The notes below the pieces were generated by a model. It did no database searches and was not told where the DNA came from. It saw only the letters and a list, made by a program, of their open reading frames with translations. DNA of 64,000 bases from Dittrichia graveolens (taxonomy: Eukaryota > Streptophyta > Magnoliopsida > Asterales > Asteraceae), in contig JARJIL010000003.1 of NCBI GenBank assembly GCA_038502395.1, positions 39,691,001-39,755,000 on the forward strand, in the 5' to 3' direction. Position numbers and translations under genes: made by a program. Shown in pieces: positions 22,090-33,115 of the stretch. Numbering within the stretch: position 1 is the stretch's first letter; every line of letters starts with the position of its first letter.

Positions 22090-22406
22090 CGGAATCTACT
22101 CAGTGATAAATAGGCGAGGGTACCTTGTCTTCATTTCGTCCTCAACTTCCCACGTCAGGTTTGGACCTAAGTTGTGCTTCCACTTCACAAGGACTAGTTT
22201 GATCATCTTCTTGCGTAATTTCTTGACATTCGTGTCAAGAATCTACACAGGTTCTTCAACTAGTCGTTTGGAAGAGTCGACTTTCAATTCCTACAAAGGA
22301 ATAATCTGTTCTTCCTTAACGTAGCACTTGCATAAGTAGCACACATTAAAGGTGTCATGTATTCCAGAAAGCTCAGGCGGTAGCTCTAGAGTTACCGTCT
22401 GATCAT
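22090..22406 (-). pseudogene. Gypsy A2 Pol C-terminus with chromodomain-like tail
   Basis: The minus strand, following the integrase, reads LPPELSGIHDTFNVCYL, LVEEPV, then a KKLRKKMIKLVLVKWKH segment and GPNLTWEVEDEMKTRYP. This is the conserved end of plant gypsy integrases with the chromodomain-like module (KW..N.GP..TWE) of the Tekay/Del type. There is a frame change at about 22405 relative to the integrase and at least two TAG stops (after EEQIIPL and after LVEEPV). The terminal frame ends about 20 bases before the polypurine tract. Confidence 0.75.
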
Positions 22407-23330
22407 TCACACACGGTCACCGACTTCAAATGTAGCGGGACGCCACTTTCGATCCGCATACATCTTCTGTCGATCCCGAGCTGCTTTTAGCTTTTCAAGA
22501 GCCACATTCACTTTATCAGAAGTAATCTGGACAATTTCGGGTCCAGCGAACTGCTTCTCACCAGGCTCCAACCAACAGGTCGGAGTGCGACATCGTCTTC
22601 CGTAAAGCATCTCGTATGGTGGCATTCCAATGCTGGAATGATATGAATTATTATAAGCAAATTCAATCAATGGGAGATGAGAATCCCACAATCCACCAAA
22701 TTTGAGTACACAGGCACGAAGCATATCTTCTAACGTCTGTATCGTACGTTCAGATTGGCCATCAGTCTGCGGATGATAGGCAGTGCTAAGATGAACACGA
22801 GTGCCAAGTTCGCGTTGTAGACTCTGCCAAAAGTTTGAGACAAACCGAGAGTCACGATCAGATACAATAGAACATCGATGACCGTGACGTGACACAATCT
22901 CATCGATATACAACTAGGCTAAACGGGTCAGCAAAGCAGACTCGTTCGTTGCCAAGAAATGAGCACTCTTCGTCAGTCGATCAACAATAACCCAGATCAT
23001 GTCGTGCCCTCTGGACGTTCTCGGTAGCTTTGTCATGAAATCCATCGTGATATTATCCCATTTCCACTCCGGAATATCCAATTGCTGCAGATTACCATAC
23101 AGTCTCTAGTGCTCCGTCTTCACTTACGCGCAGATCTAACATCTCTCCACAAATGAAGCAATGTCTTTTTCAGAGTTGGCCACCAGTATAACATCTTCAG
23201 GTCGTGGTACATCTTTGTGATTCCCGGATGGACAGATAACTTGGAATTATGGGCTTCTTGCAGAATCAGCTCACGGTTACCTCCAGCAGAAGGTACCCAA
23301 ATCCTGGATTGAAAAGTCTTCAACCCACGA
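22407..23330 (-). pseudogene. Gypsy A2 integrase, broken
   Basis: The upstream part (23323-23120) has the zinc-binding region HPGITKMYHDLKMLYWWP, but the frame shifts before its Cys pair (FVERC is readable in the next frame). The catalytic core shows IWVIVDRLTKSAHF (first Asp), then a TAG near 22915, then SDRDSRFVSNFW (second Asp) and STAYHPQTDGQSERTIQ (Glu), and EFAYNNSYHSSIGMPPYE. All three acidic positions remain, but the frame is interrupted, so no active enzyme could be made. Confidence 0.88.
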
Positions 23331-23395
23331 TTATCTTCTGCAAGCTGATCTTTAGTTTCTTCATTGTCTCAGCATTCAGATTTTCTTCTAGTCTG

Positions 23396-23841
23396 CTAAG
23401 CCTCCTTCAGGCGAGAAATCAAATCCGAGACAATAGTAATCCTCAGAAACTTAGCTTCTGTTGTCGGTCCTTTAAGGCTTAAAGCGTCCGCTACAACATT
23501 GGCCTTGCCAGGATGGTAACGGATCTCACAATCATAGTCTTTTATTAAATCCAACCAACGGCGTTTCCGCATGTTGAGTTCTTTCTGAGTAAAGACATAT
23601 TGAAGACTCTTGTGATCTGTGCAAATCACACACTTTGTGCCATAAAGATAATGTCTCCACAACTTCAATGCAAAGACAACCACAGCAAGTTCAAGATCAT
23701 GGGTTGGGACCAAGCGTAGGCAATCACTTTATCACGTTGCATCAGGACGCAACCCAGACCCGCATACGATGCATCACAATAAACCGTGAAGTCCTCCGAA
23801 CCCTCAGGCAGAGTAAGAATTGGAGCTTCACACAATAGTCG
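23396..23841 (-). pseudogene. Gypsy A2 RNase H, broken
   Basis: The minus strand encodes THDLELAVVVFALKLWRHYL, CVICTDHKSLQYVF and RRWLDLIKDYDCEIRYHPGK, then ANVVADALS, the typical gypsy RNase H. Sequence just upstream (23841-23714) still shows the ASYAG and LVPTHDLE surroundings with frame changes. The linker to the integrase zinc finger (about 23395-23324) is out of frame. Confidence 0.88.
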
Positions 23842-24305
23842 TTATAAGGTCTGAAAAGCTTCTTCTTGAGCTTCCGACCAAACAAAAGCAACATCCTTGC
23901 GAGTTAGTTTGGTCAACGGACCCGCAAGCTTTGAGAAATCGCGGATAAACCGCCGATAGTAGCCAGCCAAGCCAAGGAAACTTTTAATTTCGGAAGGAGT
24001 CCGAGGAACTCCCCAATTCATCACAGCCTCCACCTTAGCCGGATCTACTTTAACACCGTCATGACATATAACATGGCCAAGGAAATGAACTTCCTTAAGC
24101 CAGAATTCACACTTGGACAGCTTGGCATACAATTGTTCTCGCTTTAACGTCTCGAGAACCTGACGAAGATGAAGCTCGTGATCAGCTTCCATCTTCGAGT
24201 AAACAAGAATGTCATCAATAAACACAATCGCAGATCTGTCAAGAAACGGACGACAAACCCGATTCATCAGATCCGTGAAGACGGCAGGGGCATTGATAAA
24301 AGCGT
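23842..24305 (-). pseudogene. Gypsy A2 reverse transcriptase, C-terminal half
   Basis: A 141-residue open segment begins MNRVCRPFLDRSAIVFIDDI, which holds the FIDD catalytic pair, and continues with SKCEFWLKEVHFLGHVI and FLGLAGYYRRFI. Just upstream NAPAVFTDL is readable, then homology stops near 24305, where LTR C sequence begins. The N-terminal half of RT, protease, gag and 5' LTR of this copy are absent. Which event removed them is not visible; the junction has no duplication. Confidence 0.88.
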
Positions 24306-24414
24306 AATCATGGAAAAAGAGAAAGATACTTCAAAGTTAAAAGATCACAAAGATTTGTTTCAACAACTAAGTATGGATGGCAACTCTATACTTGGTAAAG
24401 TCAAATCAGAAGAG
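24306..24414 (+). mobile_element. LTR C3 fragment, left part
   Basis: GAAAGATACTTCAAAG to CTTGGTAAAGTCAAATC matches LTR C1 at about 5565-5665. It overlaps in content with the end of LTR C2 (13515-13592), so about 75 bp of LTR C occur on both sides of gypsy A2. That is too long for a target duplication and indicates two different LTR C copies joined here. Confidence 0.75.
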
Positions 24415-26239
24415 TGTCTGGCGATTTGAAATATATATGTGGGAAATATGTACTGGAAGATTTATTTATATAGTATGTATGTATGAAAGTGTGATTATGT
24501 ATATATGCATGGATATGGATTAGGTGACAAAGTCACACCTCCTGCTTTGGTTTGTGAAAATACTGTGTACATATATGGCAAATGGAAAGTTTATCTGGTT
24601 ATTTGTGTTTCAAAGTAAAAAGTGAAGTGTGTGTAAACTAAGCAAAACCTCTCGTTGTAGAAACCAAGTTTGTATACTTAGATTTGAGGATTGAAGATTG
24701 TTAAATCAAAACAGAGGTTAGTTTGTGTTTATAACATGTTTAGTAATGAATTGGTATGCTTTTCTGATGAATTATATGCATACCTGATTAAACACCATTG
24801 ATGGAGCTTGAAGCTCCATACTTGGTAAATGGGTGTCATGTGTTTTGATGTTTTAATTGGATTTGAGTAATTTATGATGCCTGTAAACATGTTTGTAGAT
24901 GTTGGAATATGTTTTTGGTAAATTCTGTAAATTTTGGAAACAATCCATGTATGGTTGAAGTTGGTGGATTATGGGTTGGGGAAGAAGATGATGAATCTAA
25001 TGATGATTGATGAAATCCGAGACTTAGAATCTGGAAACCCTAAATCTTGATGGTACCTAGAATCCGGCAACTCAATTCCGACACAGGAAATCCGGTGATG
25101 ATGAAGAAATTTGATGCTTTAATCCGATGATGGATTCCGATACGATTGAATTCCAATAATGTTGAATCCGGTAGTGTCAAATCCGATACTTTGTATCAGA
25201 TTTACTCAAATCTGACACTTTGAAGAGGATTTCCTCAAATCCGACACTTTGAAGTGGATTTCATTGAAATCCGAAAGTTTTAGAGGTGATGCATCGTGTG
25301 TGTAGTTTTACGGAATTCGAAGTTGTTTGTGTTCCTTGATGTTATATGCTATATGTTTATTCATATGTAAAACTAGCATGTTGTGAGTGATAAAAGGAGA
25401 TATAAATATATGTTTTGATATATATTTATGAACCTCATACTGATTTCCTTTTATTGTGATCTCATGAATGAACAAGGCTTAGTAATATTAGACCACTGAG
25501 TGAAGATTGAGATCAAGACGTGAGTGGACGTTTAACTCACGACTAGTGTTAGTTGTAACTGGTTTTGGTTATAACTGTTTGTGGATTGACGCAAGGATAG
25601 ACTTTATGTCTAATAATTGATTAACTGGTTGTTTGTTAATTGATTGTTGCGTCAGTGGTATGTATACATGTTTGTTGGGGGGTCAGCTCGGCAAGGCTAA
25701 GAGCTGGGTTGGTTTGCTATCGGCTAATCAGTATTTGGATCTTTTGATGCATTCGTTGCAACTTAAGGGTAATACTGTGTGAGAATAGCAAAGAAACTAA
25801 CGGTAAAACTTTGCTTTAGACGGCATTGGTTGAAGGATCTGTAGATCCGCCGTTCTTCCCGGGACATGATTATGTGATTGTTTGGTATTCTGCGACACGA
25901 TTAATTGTTTATATGGTATCTTGCGGTTGTGATTGATACTGGGTTGTTGTAGTTTTACTTTCATTCACTTAGCTTTGTGCTAATCCCCCACCTCTCACTC
26001 CTTTTACAGGTTGCTGGTGAGTTCTGCGGTGCGGTTGTGAGGGGGTGTATCTTGGGGAATAATTGGCGGGCACTCTGATTTAAATTGTGATGAGCCGTAG
26101 TTTTGTAATACTTTTATTTTAACTTAACTAATGACTTGGAAAACTGTTTTTTTATAATCAGTTGTAAATATATGTATATATTTATTCGCTTCCGCATTAT
26201 TTTAAAAGGAAAAATTTGCGTTGAAAGTACGGTGTTACA
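24415..26239 (+). mobile_element. 5' LTR of gypsy B1, 1825 bp
   Basis: Ends GTACGGTGTTACA, followed by a primer-binding site. The start TGTCTGGCGATTTG is set by where LTR C sequence stops. It has the GCTTCCGC..TTTTAAAAGGAAAAA end block shared with 29229, 32470 and 45490. A word array of AATCCGACAC lies at about 25010-25280. Its first bases are unusual for gypsy (TGTCTG rather than TGTAAC), so the left limit is less sure. Confidence 0.8.
25010..25280 (+). repeat. AATCCGAC word array in LTR B1
   Basis: AATCCGG, ATTCCGACAC, AAATCCGATAC and AAATCCGACAC words recur at 15-30-base spacing. Relative to the element the word reads in sense here, whereas in family A it reads antisense. Confidence 0.8.
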
Positions 26240-26243
26240 AGTT

Positions 26244-26256
26244 TGGTATCAAAGCC
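26244..26256 (+). other. Primer-binding site of gypsy B1
   Basis: TGGTATCAAAGCC, one change from the tRNA-Met type site, four bases inside the LTR end. Confidence 0.88.
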
Positions 26257-26440
26257 TTGGTTTGGCGGTGTGAGCACAGTTGGAAGTGTTGCATTCCCAG
26301 ATCTTAGCTCGAGTTGGGGTCAATTATTCCTCGAGTGTGGGATTTGGGTGAATGAGAGTGTTGTTGAGGAGTTTAGTATGTTGTATACTAACGGATTAGA
26401 CTAACAAGTTGGTGAGATGTTGTGATTGTTAAAGAGAACA

Positions 26441-27838
26441 ATGGCTGATAATGAGAACTCAACTGGCGCCCCTTCTGTCCCATCAACCGTAGAAGTTTCT
26501 ACAGCATCAACAGAGGTTCCTCAACATGCAGGTACATCAGGGTACAGTTGAAGACAACAGGGAGGAATATATCTTTCAGTTGGTAGGACAATTGGGGGAT
26601 TTGAGAAAAGAGTTGGAACAACAGAGACAAGTTCTTGCGAGACAACCACCAGTAATCACAGTAGCATCTACTACACCTGAGATACCACCAATCTTTCCGG
26701 TTAATACTACGCACATAGGGATACCTTCTGTATCAATACCGTTTCCACAGATGTCTCAACCGACGTCCCAACCATTTTACTACCCGATGTTTTCACAAGG
26801 ATCGTTGCCATATCCTTTCATGGGATTTCCACTTGGTATGGGATTTAAACAACCATGCACTTATAAATAGTTTTTGGACTGTAAACCATCAGAATATCAT
26901 GGTGATACGGATCCCAACGTTACCCTGAATTGGTTGAGAGATACCGTTACAATCTTGGATGCATGTGTTTCGAGAATGAAATGAGAGTTCGGTTTGCCAC
27001 ACGGATGTTGAAAGGGAAGGCAATAGTATGGTGGGATTCAATAACTACACATCTTCCTAGAGCTCAAATGGATGCAATAACTTGGGAGCAATTTCAGAAC
27101 AAACTATACGAGCAATACTTTAATGCGTTGGAAATGAATAAAATCAGGAAGGAATTTATAGATTTGAAAATGACGGAGCAGATGATAGTGGATGATTTGA
27201 TTGGGCAATTCAACGAGAAACTGAGGTTTGTGACTCGGTTGGTACCTAATGAACCGTCATAAGTGCAACATTTTATTAAAGCGTTACTTCCGGAGTACCG
27301 GAGGACAATACGACTAGCTGGTTCGTTACCACAAGCCTTCACTTTGGCCAAGTCTGCCAAAGGGGATGTCATAGCTAGGGATAAAATGAATTGGGATAGA
27401 GTGGCTTTGCAAAATCCAAGGTATGGTCAGACTGATAATCAACAAAAGAAGAATTGGCAAGGAAACCAGTCAAAACAATAGATTAGCCACTGGGGTTCTG
27501 CTCAGAAACCGCAATGGTGTGTTCGGTGTAGGTCTACTCATTCTGGGCAGTGTACTGCTTAGACCATGCGATGCATACGATGTGGAACGTTCGGGCATGA
27601 AGTTAAGGATTGCAGTTTTCCTCGTAGTATGTACTGGAATTGTCTGAATGAGGGATACAGGGCTGTTGAGTGTCCTTCTAGAAGGAAGACCGGGATAGGG
27701 ACTGGGGCAGAAGCGGTTGGGGGATCATCATCGGCGAGGCAAAAGAGAAACAACCCTACTGTGCGAGACGGTACAACTTATAATATGATGGCTAATGATA
27801 ATGCCACCGCCGATAAAGATGGAACGCGTATGTTTTGA
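26441..27838 (+). pseudogene. Gypsy B1 gag, frameshifted
   Basis: Starts MADNENSTGAPSVPST. A one-base insertion near 26541 shifts the frame (REEYIFQLVGQLGDLRKELE follows), a TAG lies at about 26868, and a further shift occurs near 26930. The core reads RMLKGKAIVWWDSI and LPRAQMDAITWEQF, with FNEKLRFVT later: the retrotransposon gag domain. At the end are two CCHC knuckles, the first intact (CIRCGTFGHEVKDC), the second degraded (Cys and His both replaced by Tyr). The last residues ADKDGTRMF match the minus-strand copy (ADKDEMGMF), so gag truly ends here. No protease or pol follows in this copy or in B2. Confidence 0.88.
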
Positions 27839-28548
27839 TAAACTATATACTCGTTTACGTGTTAATTAACTTTAAGTTAATTGTGGATATTTATGCATAT
27901 TGTGTGCTAAAATGATTGTGTTTATTTCAGATGAGATTGATTCTCTAGAGATAAAAGTAAATGATAGTAGATGATTTTCTATAATGTGATATCTGATATA
28001 TGTTAAGAAATGGTATGATGATAAGTATGTGATACTTGATATGATGCTAAACGGGTATGATGTGCCATAGAGAGATATGTTCTGATTGATTAAATTGCAT
28101 GATATAATGTATATCGCAAAATTTATGTTGCATTATGTGTTTATGTGTATTCAATTGTACAAAGAAAGAAGAAAGAGGTGAATTACTGAAGATTGGGTAA
28201 ATCTGAGATATAAGAAAGGCCTGGATAAAAGATATAATTGAGACTATAAGAGGATGCGTAATCTAAATGAGTATAGTTGATCAGTGATGATAAATGATGA
28301 ACTGAAAAGAGTTTTATAGTATGATGCGAAATTGTATTTGTTGTTTTGAAATATGATGCTATGCTATGGGATTGGATGTATAACTAATGTCTTGAGATAA
28401 TTGAGATATCACGAGACGAAATTTTAAGCATGACTTGGAGATTTCAACGGATGTGTTTGTAGTGACGTTATGAGAATGTTAACTATCAGAAAAGAAGTGT
28501 ATGATTGACTTGGTCAATAAAAGATGTAATAAAAGATATAAATATATG
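27839..28548 (+). other. Gypsy B1 post-gag non-coding region
   Basis: About 710 bp of AT-rich DNA without a supported frame. It aligns, inverted, with about 31916-32460 and with 43547-43844 plus 39330-39389. Therefore it is a regular part of the family rather than random flank. It joins the middle of an LTR at 28549, so the real 3' end of the internal region, the polypurine tract and the first part of the 3' LTR are deleted. Confidence 0.75.
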
Positions 28549-29285
28549 TTGGAGGTGATGCATCGTGTGTGCGGTTTTAACTCACAACTAGTATTAGTTG
28601 TAACTGGTTTTTGTTATAACTGTTTGTGGATTGACGCAAGGATAGACTTTATGTCTGATAATTGATTAACTGGTTGTGTGTTAATTGATTGTTGCGTCAG
28701 TGATATGTATACATGTTTGTTGGGGGTCAGCTCGGCAAGGCTAAAGGCTGGGTTGATTTTATATCGGCTAATCAGTATTTGGATCTTTTGATTCATTTGT
28801 TACAACTTAAGGGTAATACTGTGTAAGAATAGCAAATAAACTAACGGTAAACCTTTGCTTTGGTCGGCATTGGTTGAAGGATCTGCAGATCCGCCGTTTT
28901 TCCCGGGACACGATTATGTGATTGTTTGGTATTCTGCGGGCACGATTAATTGTTTATATTGTATCTTGCGGTTGTGATTGATATTGGGTTGTTGTAGTTT
29001 TACTTTCATTCACTTAGCTTTGTGCTAATCTCCCACCTCTCACTCATTTTATAGGTTGCTTGTGAGTTCTACGTTGCGGTTGTGAGGGGGTGTATCTTGC
29101 GAAATAATTGGCGGGCACTGTGATTTAAATTGTTACGAGCCGTAGTTTTGTAATACTTGTATTTTGAATTAACTGATGAGTTGGAAAACTGTTTTTGTAT
29201 AATCAGTTGTAAATATATTGTATATATTTATTCGCTTCCGTAACATTTTAAAAGGAAAAATTTGGGTTGAAAATACGGTGTTACA
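28549..29285 (+). mobile_element. 3' LTR of gypsy B1, last 737 bp only
   Basis: GGAGGTGATGCATCGTGTGTG corresponds to 25282 in the 5' LTR, after which the two copies run in parallel to ACGGTGTTACA. It differs from the 5' LTR at many sites, which suggests considerable age. LTR C sequence resumes at 29286. Confidence 0.85.
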
Positions 29286-30455
29286 ATTCATACCATCTTT
29301 TACGATCATATTACATTGTAGAATATAAAACTTTTTGAAAACAGTAAGTAAATGTGACAATTATTTAGATCATGCTAAATACATATGTACTTCACTCATC
29401 TCGCAACACTTCTTCGTAGACAGTTATAAGGTATATATAGGCAAAATATTTTGGTTTGTTTTCTGTCATTAAATTCAGGGCAGTTTTTTGTAATTAATTT
29501 TTTGACAGTTTTAATGTATTTAAGATCATTGCTGGAACATGTTGTAAATAATGCTATTTGAGTTGTACTATTTTAAAAGTGTTAAGATTGTTGCTAGAAG
29601 TTATTGTAAAGCATGTTATATTACTTGTACTACTTAACTTAAAAAATTGTCTTAAAAAAGAGCTAAAGGTAATTAAATTCTGACAGTTTTAAATGCTGGA
29701 AGTTATTGTAAATTATTAATTATGTATTTAAATTGTCTTCAATATTGGAAGTTATTGTAAAGTATTAATTATGTATTTAAATTCGGATAGTTTTATGTAA
29801 TTAAATTTTTGGACAGTTTTAAAGTATTTAAGATCATTGGTGAAACATATTTTAAATAATGCTATTTGAGTTGTACTATTTTAAAAGTGTTAAGATTGTT
29901 GATGAAAGTTATTGTAGAGCATGCTATATTACTTAAACTACTTAAACTACTTAACTTAAAAAATTGTCTTAAAAAAGTTAAATGCTTTATAGAGTAGTAA
30001 AGATAATATTATTTTCTTGAGCTCTTTTGTCTCTTTTTTCTTAGCCAACCGGATGCCAAAGCCTCTATATATAACATGCATGTTTTACATGCAAAACAAC
30101 ACACTACACAACGATCTAATAAGTTGAGATCTTCACAAGATTCAAGAAGCAAGTTCAAGTTTTTTAGCAAGAACAAGTTCTTAGAGTTATTATAGTGTGT
30201 AGAAACAAACTCGTTTATGTGTTGAACTTTCTTAAACATTTGTTGTTTTAGAAATTGTTTGTCTATTTGTTAAACAAATTGTTGCCACTTTTTATTGTAC
30301 TTAGAATTTTTCTTCTAGTACATGTAATTCTTGATTCATTATATATAAGAATTATATAAAAGTATAATCATGTGTAATTAATTTTAAAAAGCTATGGTTT
30401 GTATTCAACCCCCCCTCTCTACAAACATTTGTTGGTGCATACTCAATCTGGAACT

Positions 30456-30459
<4 letters not shown>
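29286..30459 (+). mobile_element. LTR C3 fragment, right part
   Basis: The terminal 420 bp align with LTR C1 5880-6269 (AACCGGATGC, TACATGCAAAAC, TTATTGTACTTAGAATTTT, ATTCAACCCCCC) and end CTGGAACTAACA. The first 750 bp contain two diverged copies of an AAAGTGTTAAGATTGTTG block (about 29577 and 29884), an internal duplication not seen in C1. It is followed by an AT dinucleotide run. Confidence 0.8.
30064..30073 (+). promoter_or_regulatory. Putative TATA box of LTR C3
   Basis: CTATATATAA follows AACCGGATGC..AAAGC at the position of the C1 TATA box (5905). The word differs but the place is conserved. Confidence 0.45.

Positions 30460-30492
<33 letters not shown>
30459..30492. repeat. AT dinucleotide microsatellite
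   Basis: About 17 units of AT directly after the LTR C3 end. Similar runs occur at 11650-11668, 36526-36546, 38141-38163, 39564-39586, 42006-42034 and 60013-60032, several of them inside LTRs. Confidence 0.9.
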
Positions 30493-30498
<6 letters not shown>

Positions 30499-30506
30499 GT
30501 GTTAAG

Positions 30507-31915
30507 TGAAACACCGTTTGGGAAAACAGTACATTTACTAAAAATTCAAGTTTTTAATATGTGTGGGTCCGTTTTGAAATTCATAAACCATCAGATCATG
30601 CAGCAAAAGTTTAATTCAAATGTTAACATCACATATTTACAACTCATATTTCTAAAATATCTTGTTTGGTGATACCTAACAACAACCGACCATAAATAAA
30701 ACATTAAAACATACGGAAAGTGTTCCTTCCCAAAAGTACATACACCCAGCAACAGGCAACCCATCTCACCAGGCCGCCTAATCTTTACCTGTAAAATTGG
30801 TCAACGGAGTAGCATTAGCTATATAAAATAGCTAGTGAGTACTAACTTATCACAAGCATCAATAAAGCAAGTCATACAACACAAAGGTAAGCAATCAATG
30901 CTATCCTATCACATTACGTCATGTTGACAAGATTAGTAAGAGTCATATCTTGCAGGATAGCCAATCTCGCTTAACGACTCAAACCGGGGGATCAAACACA
31001 ACCAACCGCGATGGTGGGGGAGCGTATAGCAGTCCACCAAACATCATTACAAAGTCATAAGCAACATTGGGCCCGAAAGCCCCATCTTTGACAAGGAATG
31101 GTGGTTCTAGAGAACCTAGACTCGGTATGGGCCCCCGAGTCCCCGTTGATCCCAATTTCAATCTGAAGATCTTATGGAATCCAGCTACAACCGGCTGACC
31201 TCAACCAACTAGTGGGATCCAACTACAATAGGCTGATCACAATCTCACTAGTAGTAGTCCGCGGACAATTCATACACACATACATATGATCCAATCTAGA
31301 TCAATCAATTCACATGCAATTACATATATTCATTGAGAAGGAACCAATCTAGATCCAATAACATACATATTATCAAGTTTAACTAGGTAACTCCAACCTA
31401 GATCCGCTGGCATACATACTACATATGATCAACAAGTATTAAGCATGACATATTACATTAAAATAACATGGTAAGGCTTATACCTTCATTCTTAAGCATT
31501 TCTGAATCAAAATTACAATATATAACATACTACAACATTCAACTAATCAAGTTAGGCAACTAGCAAGCAAGTCTCCCTCTATTGAGACTCATGAAAGCCG
31601 GTACTCACCTGAGCAGTTTATAATAAACAGATATTCTGCTCCGGCTCTGCTAGCGTGACAGGTTCACCTAAAACACGCCGTTACTTGCGTTAAGCGTTTG
31701 TAAACACGAGGTTCTATTACTAGAACACGTACAAGAACCTCCTAATGCTCATAAACATCATACAATGACTTCACCGGATGTGTCGCGTCCAAGCACCAGA
31801 CGCGTCGCGTCACATTCTAAGCGAAAGTCGGACCACACATGCGATAGTCGGACCAATGAAAATCGGATGAACAAAAGTCAGATGAACAAAATTTGGATGA
31901 ATCATGAAGGTCACA
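30507..31915 (-). mobile_element. Solo LTR A3, left part
   Basis: Begins TGAAACACCG (family A has TGTAACACCG). It keeps the family-A order: AACCGACCAT, GGCCGCCTAATCTTTACCTG, GGGGGATCAAACACAACC, GGTGGGGGAGCGTATAGCAGTCC, and GCTGACC blocks. It lacks a primer-binding site, and the other end (49627) lacks a polypurine tract, so it is a solo LTR now split by the family-B array. Flanks TTAAG (30502-30506) and TTAAC (49628-49632) differ by one base. It includes GTCGCGTC and AGTCGGAC words at 31770-31880. The right limit is approximate. Confidence 0.7.
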
Positions 31916-32460
31916 CAGATTATTGGGAACGCATCGCATTCCAAACCGACCAATATAGTATCATAGTAAACTACAAAACTCTTCAGATCCATCAAGTAGT
32001 AAAGAAAACTTGATTTTTAACAACTGCTTCATAAGCTGACATGCCATTTCCTGTTCATCATTCCATCATCATTGAACATCTTGACTTATTTAATAATAAC
32101 TCGTAATCCCAATTTCACCTTTATCAAAGACATTTCTGGGTATCTCGAATCCACCCAACCTTCAGTAATAAATGACTTTTCCTCTTTCTTTCTTCTTTGC
32201 ACAAATATGAATACGTATATATAATCACAGAATGCAAGACAAGTCTTGCAATACATAAAAAACATGCAATTCAATCAATCTGAACGCATCTTCCTATGGC
32301 ACTTCATACCCATTTAACATTAGCTCATGTATCACATACATACCATCATACCACTTTCTAACATAAACATGAGATAAGAAAAATCCTTATTAGAAGTAAG
32401 AAAAATCACTTAGCACACAAAGGCACAAAATATCAACAATAAATTCCGAAGTTAATAAAC
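31916..32460 (-). mobile_element. Family B post-gag fragment (element B3)
   Basis: The reverse complement contains AAATGGGTATGAAGTGCCAT and TCAGATTGATTGAATTGCATG, which match B1 at about 28050-28110, and the match runs on to about 28340. It abuts an LTR end at 32461 with no primer-binding site or gag between, so leader and gag were deleted. Together with B2 it forms LTR-internal-LTR-internal on the minus strand. Confidence 0.65.
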
Positions 32461-33115
32461 TGTAACACTGTATTTTCACCCATAAAATTTTCATGTTGAT
32501 TAACACTGCGGAAGCGTTCACAAAACATAAAAGTATTTACAACTGAAGATAAACCACTGTTTAACAAAACCAATCAGTTTGAAATAACAGTATTACAGAA
32601 ACTACGGCTCGTCACAATTCAAATTAGAGTGCCCGTCAATTCTTCCCCAGGCTACACCCCCTCCCAACTGAACTGCATAACTTACTAGTCACCTGTAAAA
32701 GTAGTGAGAGGTGGAGGATTAGCACAAAGCTAAGTGAATGAAAGTAAACCACCACAGATAAATCAGCAATTAACCGCATGATATCAACAACAGTAAACAC
32801 ATAATCGCCTCACGAGAAGACCGGCGGTTCTGCAGGAACCTACAACCAATGCCGGCCAAAGCAAAGGTTTACTGATAGTTCATTTGCTATTCTCACACAG
32901 TATTACCTTTAGTTGCAACAAATGCATCAAAAGATCACAATACTGATTAGCCTATAGCAAACAAACCCAGACCATGGCCAAGCCGAGACTGACTTCACAA
33001 ACACATGCGCAACAATTAATTAACAAACCACCAGTTAATCAATTAGCAGATATACAATCTATCCATGCATCAATCCACATACATTTGCAACCAAACCAGT
33101 TACAACTAATATCAC

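Noticed and set aside
30979..31161. 60-residue minus-strand ORF
   Set aside because: Falls in LTR A3 in sequence that is non-coding in LTR A1; frame not conserved.
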